Positions 9,376 through 16,948 of a DNA stretch of 47,269 nucleotides are shown one piece after another; the stretch's first letter is position 1, and every line of letters starts with the position of its first letter. Under the pieces are notes generated by a model. It made no database searches, had not been told where the DNA came from, and was given only the letters and a program-made list of their open reading frames with translations. Location: positions 1 to 47,269 of the forward strand of contig JAAYUW010000100.1 of assembly GCA_012517545.1 (NCBI GenBank). Reading direction: 5' to 3'. The position numbers were made by a program, and so were the translations under genes. The DNA comes from Exilispira sp. Lineage in GTDB: Bacteria > Spirochaetota > JAAYUW01.

Positions 9376-9975
9376 ATGGGTATTTCACTTTTGGATAAAC
9401 TTACAAATGATTTTAGAAAATTTCCAGGAATAGGTGAAAAAAATGCCAGAAAACTGGCTCTATTTGTTCTCACTAGAAATCGACAGGAAAATGAAGTATT
9501 TATCAAAGATCTTATTGAAATAGAAAAAAATATTTTTAAATGTAAGGAGTGTGGTTTTATTGTTGAAAATGGGGAATTATGTCAATACTGTCAGGATCAA
9601 AATAGAGAAAGAAAATTACTCATAGTACAAAATATTGAAGATCATCTTTTATTTAGTGGTTCAAATCTTTTTAGCGGCTACTATCATATATTGGGAGGAT
9701 TAATTTCTCCAATACATGGTATAACTCCCGATGAGCTGACAATCGATAGCTTATTTAAAAGAATAAATGAAAGAAAGATAGACGAAATCATCTTTGCTCT
9801 CCCGGCCTCCAGTGATGGTTTAATTACTTCAATTTACATAAAAAATCTTATGAAAGAAAAATATCCGGATCTTAAAGTAACAAAAATAGCTGAAGGTGTT
9901 CCCTATGGGAAAGCTCTTGATGAAGTTTCTCTTCAAACAATAAATACTTCTCTGCAAAAAAGAGAGAATTTATAA
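9376..9975 (+). CDS. recR: Recombination mediator RecR
   Basis: Ring-forming protein of the RecFOR pathway that helps load RecA at gaps. Visible parts in order are an N-terminal helix-hairpin-helix (FRKFPGIGEKNARKLALF), a four-cysteine zinc finger (C56, C59, C69, C72), and a Toprim domain starting LLIVQNIEDHLLF and containing the GGLISPIHGITPDEL segment. At 199 residues the length is typical. It is third in the dnaX-ybaB-recR series, separated from ybaB by 181 bp of AT-rich DNA, so it may also have its own promoter. Confidence 0.95.
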   Translation: MGISLLDKLTNDFRKFPGIGEKNARKLALFVLTRNRQENEVFIKDLIEIEKNIFKCKECGFIVENGELCQYCQDQNRERKLLIVQNIEDHLLFSGSNLFSGYYHILGGLISPIHGITPDELTIDSLFKRINERKIDEIIFALPASSDGLITSIYIKNLMKEKYPDLKVTKIAEGVPYGKALDEVSLQTINTSLQKRENL

Positions 9976-10104
9976 ATTTAGTAAAAGAATAGAAAGAGTA
10001 CCATATCTTCTACTTTTTTATCCAATCTTCAAATATTATATATTTTTTATATAGATTTTTATTGTTGAAAAAAGCAGATAATTTAACCAAATTTTGGGGG
10101 ATAG

Positions 10105-11589
10105 ATGACTGATTTTAGTAGTTTTGATGGCAAAAAACCAGAAGTTCACCTTTATAACACCATGAGCGGAAAAAAAGAAATATTTGAACCACTTGAAGAT
10201 AATAAGGCAAGAATGTACTGTTGTGGTCCAACAGTTTATAATTATGTTCATATAGGAAATCTACGAAAATATATTTTTGATGATCTTTTGAGGCGAGTAC
10301 TGGAATTTTTTAACTATAAAGTTATTCATCAAATGAATATAACAGATATAGGACATCTTGAGTCTGATGCTGATGAAGGAGAAGATAAACTTGAAAAAGA
10401 AGCTAAAAAGAAAGGTGAAGATGTAATTTCTCTTGCACGATTTTATGAAAAAGCTTTTTTTGAAGATACAGCAAAACTAAATATTTTAAAACCTAATATA
10501 ATATCCAGAGCGACTGAAAATATAGATTGCATGATCGATTTGATCAAAAGAATTGAAAAAAACGGTTATGCATATATGTCAAATGGGAATCTTTATTTTG
10601 ATGTCATGAAAAAGAAAGATTATGGCAAACTTGCAAGATTATCTTTAGATAAACTCAAAGCTGGTGCAAGGATAGATATCGATTCCAGCAAAAAAAGTCC
10701 ATACGATTTTGTTCTATGGTTTACAAAATCGAAATTTACAAATCATATTTTAAATTGGGATTCTCCTTGGGGAGAAGGGTTCCCTGGATGGCATATTGAA
10801 TGTGCAGCCATGTCTATAAAGTACCTTGGAGAACAATATGAGATTCATACTGGTGGTATAGATCATATACCAGTTCATCACACAAATGAAATAGCTGAAG
10901 CTGAGGCTGCTATAGGAAAATCCTGGGTAAAATACTGGCTGCATTCTGAGTTTCTTGTTTTAGATAAAGAAGAAAAGATGTCAAAATCTAAAGGTAACTT
11001 TGTAACACTTTCAAATCTTATAGAAGACAAGATTGAACCTTTAACCTTCAGGTTTATTTGTCTTAATGCTCACTATAGGAAGAAGATGATATTTTCAACA
11101 CAATCTGTCCATGGAGGTCAGAACAGTTACTGGGGATTTAAAGAAAAGATTATAACGATAAAAGAAATGTGTGCTGATAGAATTGAGATGATAGAGAAAA
11201 CATACAGGGAAGATCCAGAAAAACTTTATGCTGAATATATTGCAAATACTAATGCTGTAAATCATTATTATTCGTTTAGGAATGCCCTTGCAGATGATTT
11301 AAATTCACCAATCGCCCTTGCTTCTGTCTTCAATCTTTTAAAAGATAATAGTGTAAAAAGTGAAACAAAATATGCTCTTGCATTGATATTTGATGCTGTT
11401 CTTGGTTTTGAAATCAATAGATTTGAAAGAGGAAGTTTAAATGAGGAGCAGAAAAACCTTATCGAAATGCGGGATAAGGCGAGAGCTGCAAAAGATTTTC
11501 TAAAAGCAGATGAGATAAGACAGATTCTACTTGAAAAAGGTGTTATCCTTCAAGATACAGAAAGTGGAACCAGGTTTTTTAAAGAATAG
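10105..11589 (+). CDS. cysS: Cysteine--tRNA ligase
   Basis: Class I aminoacyl-tRNA synthetase charging tRNA-Cys. The HIGH motif appears as HIGN (49-52), and the KMSKS loop is intact (291-295). The catalytic zinc ligands are recognisable: a Cys of the CC pair in YCCGPTV (39-40), the Cys in WHIECAAM, and His/Glu around IDHIPVHHTNE. The 494-residue length is typical and includes the C-terminal tRNA-binding DALR-type helices, with the EMRDKARAAKDFLKADEIR segment. It stands alone between recR and a convergent TPR gene. Confidence 0.96.
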   Translation: MTDFSSFDGKKPEVHLYNTMSGKKEIFEPLEDNKARMYCCGPTVYNYVHIGNLRKYIFDDLLRRVLEFFNYKVIHQMNITDIGHLESDADEGEDKLEKEAKKKGEDVISLARFYEKAFFEDTAKLNILKPNIISRATENIDCMIDLIKRIEKNGYAYMSNGNLYFDVMKKKDYGKLARLSLDKLKAGARIDIDSSKKSPYDFVLWFTKSKFTNHILNWDSPWGEGFPGWHIECAAMSIKYLGEQYEIHTGGIDHIPVHHTNEIAEAEAAIGKSWVKYWLHSEFLVLDKEEKMSKSKGNFVTLSNLIEDKIEPLTFRFICLNAHYRKKMIFSTQSVHGGQNSYWGFKEKIITIKEMCADRIEMIEKTYREDPEKLYAEYIANTNAVNHYYSFRNALADDLNSPIALASVFNLLKDNSVKSETKYALALIFDAVLGFEINRFERGSLNEEQKNLIEMRDKARAAKDFLKADEIRQILLEKGVILQDTESGTRFFKE

Positions 11590-11724
11590 AATATCGTCGT
11601 CTGGAAAGAACAGGATGTTTTAAAATAATCAGCTCTAGTTAATTTCGTAGCTTTATCGTAGTAAATTGCTTTTTTGTTCATTTTTCTCACTATCATTTTC
11701 TTTTCAATTTTATTTTTTGTAAAA

Positions 11725-13176
11725 TTATTTCATAAATTTTAGTTTTGATTTTTCTGCTTGCATAAGTTCAGATTTCAACCCAAGTTTCTTATATATCGAT
11801 ATTGCTTCATCAAAATAATGAGAGGGATCTTCCCCTTCATATGAGATGAGCTCTCCTTTTAAAAGAAGAGAATCAGCATATTCCTTCATCTCACCTCTTT
11901 CATAAGCGCTCATGGTAACCTCATCAACTAAAGTTTTTGCAGAGACTTTACGATTCGTAAGCATAAATAATTTTACCCAGAAAAGTTTTATATAGTTTTC
12001 ATACCTTTCATAGGTGCCTGCTTCATAGAAAAGTTGTTCTCCTTTTGAAAAATAACTTTCGGCATTTGAGTAGTCTTGCTGAAAAAAGTAAGATTCGCCA
12101 ATATTCCAGGTTGCAGCAGCAAGCGCGTCAGTATCACCTAATCTGGTTGAAGTTTCTATAATCTTTTGATAAATTTTATTAGCCTGATCGTACTTTTTAT
12201 AGATTTTATAAATTTCAGCTATATTATTGTAAGTTGATAGCAGATTGCGTTGAAAGTTGTTTTTTTTAAATAGGTTTGATGATTTAATAAGTGCTTCAAG
12301 AGCCTTAGGATAATTTTCCTGTGCATAAAGAGTCAACCCTTTTAGACTATAAAATTGAGCAACTGTATATTCTCCATATATTGTACCAAAAGAAAGGCAA
12401 AGAGAAACTTCTCCCTCTTCCAGTTCCTTTATTTCTGCTAAGATATTGTTATATTGGGCCGTCCTGTATAATATATCATATCTTTTCAATGTTTGTTCTA
12501 AAAATCGATATGTTTTATCTCTTTCAATAAGAATTTTCCAATCATTGATTATATTTAAAGATTTTTCCTGCTCACCATTCTCAAAGTAAAAATCTACTAG
12601 AAGGTCGTATTTTTTATAAATAAAATCAGGGAAAATAACTATTTTATCACATGTGCTGATCACCTCTTTATTCTGATATAGGCGTGAATGAACAGATGCT
12701 TTTATAAATAAAGCTTCTTCATAAGTTCTAGTAGTTTTATCTATATATTCAATGATAAAATCAAGAATATTTAAACTTAGTTCATAAAATTTTTTATCAA
12801 AAAGGTATTTTGCATATGAAACAAGAATGCCAAGTATATGATGTTTTGAAAGTTTTTTACTTTCACTTTCAAATAGAAGTTTTGTTGTTTTAATAAGTTC
12901 ACCGCAGGTAAATTGATCTGAGGAAGATTTTATCTCATTTATATACTCTGGATTAAGATTTTTTAGTATTTCTTCTCTTTTTTTTCTATCTTTAAATTTA
13001 TAAACAAAAGTATTGACTTCATCAAAGTTCAAAACAAATTTTCTATCTGTTAAAATTTCATTAATCTTTTCAATTGGGAACTCCAGAAGATTCAAAAGAT
13101 TCAGAATATGAAATTGTTCACCGATAATAGATGCTAGTTGTAATATTTTTTCAGAAAAAGAAGGTTCATTAATCAT
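11725..13176 (-). CDS. TPR-repeat protein resembling the C-terminal half of cyclase/AAA/TPR regulators
   Basis: Predicted cytoplasmic scaffold of about 483 residues built almost wholly of tetratricopeptide helices, for example YNNIAEIYKIYKKYDQANKIY and the following ATWNIGESYFFQQDYSNAESY units. The first 70 residues (SEKILQLASIIGEQFHILNL...) look like the winged-helix region after the AAA domain in the large cyclase at 23430-26567, where QKASVIGSTFSLDEL begins the same element. This gene therefore looks like a stand-alone relative of that protein's C-terminal half, lacking the cyclase and ATPase domains. AAGAGGA lies 7 bases before the ATG. It is divergent from rpsU. The partner is unknown. 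Confidence 0.7.
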   Translation of the reverse strand: MINEPSFSEKILQLASIIGEQFHILNLLNLLEFPIEKINEILTDRKFVLNFDEVNTFVYKFKDRKKREEILKNLNPEYINEIKSSSDQFTCGELIKTTKLLFESESKKLSKHHILGILVSYAKYLFDKKFYELSLNILDFIIEYIDKTTRTYEEALFIKASVHSRLYQNKEVISTCDKIVIFPDFIYKKYDLLVDFYFENGEQEKSLNIINDWKILIERDKTYRFLEQTLKRYDILYRTAQYNNILAEIKELEEGEVSLCLSFGTIYGEYTVAQFYSLKGLTLYAQENYPKALEALIKSSNLFKKNNFQRNLLSTYNNIAEIYKIYKKYDQANKIYQKIIETSTRLGDTDALAAATWNIGESYFFQQDYSNAESYFSKGEQLFYEAGTYERYENYIKLFWVKLFMLTNRKVSAKTLVDEVTMSAYERGEMKEYADSLLLKGELISYEGEDPSHYFDEAISIYKKLGLKSELMQAEKSKLKFMK

Positions 13177-13632
13177 CTCAAGTCCTCTTAATTTCTTATA
13201 TTAATTTAATTATTAAGAATATAGCATAAGTTAAAAAAAATTTGTGCAATGCAGAATAATAATGATTTCAAAAAAATATTTTTCACAAAAAGTTATGTAT
13301 AAATCACCTATATAGCAAAAATCTTTTATCCTGGATAGTTGCACTTTTAACCGGTGCTACAACATAAATATGTGGGAAACATAAAATTCGTAAGATAGAG
13401 AAATTTATCTAAAAATAACTTATTTAATAAAAAGAAAATAATAAAAAATAGGATAATTATCAAAACGGAAGACCAAATTGTCTAATATATAATAAAAAAA
13501 TAAAAATCTGAAATTTTCCCCTCATGATTTTATTATATTTTTTCATTTTTTGCATCAAAAAAATTTAATTTTATTGACAAAAGTTAAATATGTATCAATT
13601 TAAAAAAAAGATCTAAGGTGAGGTGATATTTT
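13177..13632. other. Divergent intergenic region between the TPR gene and rpsU
   Basis: A 456-bp AT-rich gap between divergent genes, expected to hold both promoters. A perfect TTGACA at 13574-13579 points toward rpsU, but no good -10 hexamer sits at 16-18 bp, so the promoter is only suggested. The rpsU leader ends in a long purine ribosome-binding site. No ORF with sense or RNA gene was found in the rest. Confidence 0.4.
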
Positions 13633-13848
13633 TTGGCTAGAGTATATTCTTCTGGTGATGATTCAATAGAAGTTCTATTGAAGCGTTTCAAAAGAGAGTG
13701 CGAAAGAGAATCCATACTTAGAGAATGGAAGAGAAAAGAATTTTACGTTAAACCAGCAGAAAACCGAAAGGTTCAAAAAAAAGCACTTGAAAGAAAAAGA
13801 CTAAAGAAACAACGCAAACTTGAGATGCTGGGAAGAAGAAAAAAATAA
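13633..13848 (+). CDS. rpsU: 30S ribosomal protein S21
   Basis: Small basic protein of the 30S platform, needed for Shine-Dalgarno-dependent initiation. The 71-residue sequence shows the S21 pattern: hydrophobic start, LLKRFKRECERESILRE, then a very basic tail with KKALERKRLKKQRKLE. The start codon is TTG at 13633. It is chosen because an extended AAGGTGAGGTGAT ribosome-binding site (13615-13627) sits directly upstream and no ATG precedes the conserved sequence. A strong intrinsic terminator follows at once, so the gene is probably monocistronic. Confidence 0.92.
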   Translation: MARVYSSGDDSIEVLLKRFKRECERESILREWKRKEFYVKPAENRKVQKKALERKRLKKQRKLEMLGRRKK

Positions 13849-13850
13849 TT

Positions 13851-13876
13851 GGTGGGGGTAATCCCCACCTTTTTTT
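13851..13876 (+). terminator. Intrinsic terminator of rpsU
   Basis: GGTGGGG (13851-13857) pairs with CCCCACC (13863-13869) around a 5-base loop, followed by a run of seven T. It begins about two bases after the rpsU stop codon. This is the clearest terminator in the window. Confidence 0.93.
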
Positions 13877-14163
13877 ATTCGAATTTTTATTGTAAAATAA
13901 ATTTTATTAGTTTATTACATTCCATTTTTTTTATAAAAGCAAATTAATTCTGATTTATTCAGTAAACTATCTTCTCGCTCTTAATCAGTTTGTGTGACTT
14001 AGCAATAAAAAGAAAAATTATGAAGAGCCTATTTTATTTTGATAATGAATATATAAAAGTCTTATCTAATCCTTAAAATGATTACGAACATAAAGTTAAA
14101 TAGTGGTTTGCAAGAATAAAAACGAATTTACAAACCTATTTTAGCTTATAAAAGGTAGGAATA
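13877..14163. other. Intergenic region before rsmI with repeat motif and hairpin
   Basis: It contains one copy of the recurrent motif AAGAGCCTATTTTATTT at 14023-14039 and a 6-bp inverted repeat GGTTTG (14105-14110)/CAAACC (14131-14136) shortly before rsmI. No coding signal was seen. Confidence 0.4.
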
Positions 14164-14874
14164 ATGCCATTGTACATAGTTTCAACACCAATAGGAAATC
14201 TTTCAGATATTACTTTAAGAAGTCTGGAAATTCTCCGAAATGCCGATATTATTCTTTGTGAAGATACAAGGCAATCACTTAAACTTTTAAATAGTTACGA
14301 AATAAAACCTGACAAACTGATTTCTTTTTATAGTCAGATAGAAGAAAAGAAAATTAATCAGATAATATTGACTCTAAAAGAAAATAAAGAAATAAATATT
14401 GCCTTGATTACAGATAATGGGACTCCAACTATTTCAGATCCTGGATTTAAACTTGTGGATGCCTGTTATAATAACAATATTGAAGTTTTCGCAGCTCCTG
14501 GACCATCAGCTTTTCTTTGTGCTCTTAGTATTTCTGGTTTTTCAGCTGATACCTTTTTATTTTATGGCTTTTTACCGAGAAAAGATGGAAAAATTAAAAA
14601 AGTACTGAAGGATTTAATCAATATCAATGGATTGATAATTTTTTATGAATCCCCCTTTAGAGTAAAGAATACTCTCAAGCTTATATGTGATATTTTTGGT
14701 AAAGAAATACCTGTATTTATTGCAAGAGAACTTACAAAAAAATTTGAACAGAAGCTAAGAGGAAAAGTCGGTGATCTTCTTCTGGCTATAGGTGAAGAAT
14801 GCAAGGGGGAATTTGTAATAATTATCAATAATTATAAAGTAAATAGGTTAATTAACGATAATATTGAAAATTAA
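14164..14874 (+). CDS. rsmI: 16S rRNA (cytidine-1402-2'-O)-methyltransferase RsmI
   Basis: SAM-dependent tetrapyrrole-methylase-fold enzyme that 2'-O-methylates C1402 in the 16S rRNA decoding site. The N-terminus MPLYIVSTPIGNLSDIT, the ADIILCEDTR segment, the GTPTISDPG loop (from about residue 86) and FYGFLPRK are all diagnostic. The 236-residue length is at the short end, ending shortly after the methylase core and so missing part of the C-terminal extension seen in longer homologues. The ATG follows AAGGTAGGAATA. No co-transcribed neighbour is obvious. Confidence 0.94.
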   Translation: MPLYIVSTPIGNLSDITLRSLEILRNADIILCEDTRQSLKLLNSYEIKPDKLISFYSQIEEKKINQIILTLKENKEINIALITDNGTPTISDPGFKLVDACYNNNIEVFAAPGPSAFLCALSISGFSADTFLFYGFLPRKDGKIKKVLKDLININGLIIFYESPFRVKNTLKLICDIFGKEIPVFIARELTKKFEQKLRGKVGDLLLAIGEECKGEFVIIINNYKVNRLINDNIEN

Positions 14875-14999
14875 ATTTTAAAAAAATTATTATTTGTATG
14901 ATTGTTTCTAAAAAAATATTTATGTTGTTTTATGAGTAAATTCTTGTATAATTTATTAGCATAGATTCCGATAATATAATTAGAATTGGAGGTTCGGTT

Positions 15000-15290
15000 A
15001 TGACAATCGAAAAACTCAATGGTGTCGATAAAATATTTAACAATAAAGAGATAAAGCCAGTTAAAAAAACCGACAAACTTGAAAAGAAAGATTCAATCGA
15101 AATTTCAGATAAAGCTAAAGAGATGGCTCTTCGAGAAAAATATATTAAAATTATTAAGGAAAGTCCTGAGATTGATAATTCTAAAAAAATCGAAGAACTT
15201 AAAAAACAGATTTCTGAACCAGATTATATTACTCAAAAGCTTATTGATGATATAGCGAGACGTATTGCTGAGTCTTTAGGGTTACTTTAA
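15000..15290 (+). CDS. flgM: FlgM-like anti-sigma-28 factor
   Basis: Small acidic/basic protein of 96 residues matching the FlgM family, which holds the flagellar sigma factor FliA until the hook is finished and FlgM is exported. The disordered N-terminal half leads to the family signature DSIEISDKAKEMA, followed by the sigma-binding helices (SKKIEELKKQISEPDYITQKLIDDIARRIAESL). A GGAGG at 14988-14992 precedes the ATG by seven bases. No flagellar genes surround it, so it is placed away from the regulon it would control. Similarity is by motif pattern only, so confidence is moderate. Confidence 0.75.
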   Translation: MTIEKLNGVDKIFNNKEIKPVKKTDKLEKKDSIEISDKAKEMALREKYIKIIKESPEIDNSKKIEELKKQISEPDYITQKLIDDIARRIAESLGLL

Positions 15291-15601
15291 ATAGTGTTAT
15301 TATCCAGCTTTTAGTAGATGTAAAAGAGGCTAAATGATATAAATCGTGAATATAAGCAGGATAAATTCTATTTTAAAGCAAACTATCAAAATGAGGAAAA
15401 TGGTTTGCCTGCAATAGATAATTTTAGCTTAACAAGATTATCTACTTTTTCTTTTATAGTTAATTTCTCAAAAAATCTAATTAATATTTTTTTCAAAAAA
15501 CATAAATTATCTTGATTTTGTATTCTTCGCACAAGGTGTTTGCTAATAAAAATCAATAGTCAATTATATAATCCATACAAAAAACTGCGAGCGGATAAAA
15601 T
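15291..15601. other. Intergenic region with a GCAAAC/GTTTGC hairpin
   Basis: A 311-bp gap. GCAAAC (15378-15383) and GTTTGC (15403-15408) could pair across a 19-base loop, and AATTTTAGCTTA follows, echoing ATTTTAGCTTA near 14138 before rsmI. No coding signal or strong terminator was found. Confidence 0.3.
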
Positions 15602-16753
15602 ATGAGTGATATAATAAGTTTTTCTATACCTGGAGAGATAGCATTTGGAATAGATGCAGTTCTGAAACTTGGTGATATAATAAAACAACATGGAAACAAG
15701 GCTATAGTAATTACCGAGTCGATATTTTATGAATATAAAATAGTCGGCCAGATAGAAAAATTGTTAAAATCTTTTAATATAGATTTTCTTATTTATGATG
15801 AAATAAATCAGGATTCAGGATCAGAAGATATTGCAAATATTTCAATTCTGGCAAGAACAGCAAGAGTTGATGTTATAATTGGTCTGGGCGGGCAGAAAAC
15901 CTTGAACATAGCGAAAGCTGTTGGTCTTTTTACACCTCAAGAAAAAAGTTTTTATTACTACCTAAAACATAAAGAAGAACTGGATACAAAGATTCCAGTT
16001 ATTTTACTTCCAACAACTTTACGAGATTACTTTGCTCTATCTAATTCAATATATTACAAAGATCAGGAGATCGGATTTTCAAGGATTTTTGAACATCCGA
16101 AGCTTTTCGCTGATTATGTTATATTTGATCCTGTACTTACCGCAGACATTCCTAAAGGTATATTGATACTTATGCTCATAGAGATGCTTGGATTTGCAAT
16201 AGATTCTATATTATCATCCAGGGCTACTATCTTTACAGATACTTTGCTTTATAAAACAATTGAAACTATTAATAAAAATTTTACCAGAATAATCGATTTT
16301 CCCGATGATCTGGATGTTAGAAAAGATATATGTCTTTGTGGACTATTTTTAATGTTTGCTGGTAGGATAACCGGTTTCGGACTTCTGCAATCCATGACTT
16401 TATCGATAAATTCATACCTTAAAGTGCCAAAACTTTCATTAGTTGTTCCTCTGATTCCACATATTACCGAGTTTCTTGTTCAGGTTGCACCTGAAAAGTT
16501 TTTAAAGATTGCAAATTGTCTCGATCTTGATACAAAAGCCGGGACAATAATTGAAAATGCATTAAAAGTTCCAGAATATTTTCAAATACTTGCTGATAAT
16601 TATAAACTTCCTTCAAGGTTGTCGGACTTTGGTGTGGTTAAAGAAATACTCTACAAACTTGCTGATCATACAACCAATTTCCCTTTCTACCAGAATCTTC
16701 CTCGAATAATATCTAAAGATGATCTTTATAGCATTTTATATGCTTCGCTGTAA
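15602..16753 (+). CDS. Iron-alcohol-dehydrogenase/dehydroquinate-synthase-fold protein lacking the usual metal ligands
   Basis: The 383-residue protein has the length and order of an iron-containing alcohol dehydrogenase. The N-terminus (FSIPGEIAFGIDAVLKLGDI), the NAD-binding segment (IIGLGGQKTLNIAKAVGLF, from about 92) and the helical C-terminal half all fit that fold. However, the four positions that normally bind the metal look replaced. In a by-eye alignment the usual D, H, H, H correspond to E194, F198, Q263 and K277. The GGGS phosphate loop reads GLGGQ. I infer a non-catalytic or re-purposed enzyme, perhaps a nucleotide sensor. A divergent glycerol-1-phosphate or other polyol dehydrogenase remains possible. 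It has no close operon partner. Confidence 0.65.
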   Translation: MSDIISFSIPGEIAFGIDAVLKLGDIIKQHGNKAIVITESIFYEYKIVGQIEKLLKSFNIDFLIYDEINQDSGSEDIANISILARTARVDVIIGLGGQKTLNIAKAVGLFTPQEKSFYYYLKHKEELDTKIPVILLPTTLRDYFALSNSIYYKDQEIGFSRIFEHPKLFADYVIFDPVLTADIPKGILILMLIEMLGFAIDSILSSRATIFTDTLLYKTIETINKNFTRIIDFPDDLDVRKDICLCGLFLMFAGRITGFGLLQSMTLSINSYLKVPKLSLVVPLIPHITEFLVQVAPEKFLKIANCLDLDTKAGTIIENALKVPEYFQILADNYKLPSRLSDFGVVKEILYKLADHTTNFPFYQNLPRIISKDDLYSILYASL

Positions 16754-16948
16754 AGATAACGCAGTCCAAAGTCAGTAGATAAACTGGATGATACAAAATT
16801 AATAATTCCGGAAAAAAAATATCAATATTATCAAAAATATGCAACTTATCCATGGTATAATCATTGTTTCTAACATAACAGCTATAAAATAATTAAACTT
16901 TACTCTTAAACTTTTATAATGTGGGAATTTTTAGCTAAAGATATTATT

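Noticed and set aside
13574-13600. Full promoter for rpsU
   Set aside because: Only the TTGACA is convincing; no -10 hexamer fits at 16-18 bp, so I list only a suggestion in the region entry.
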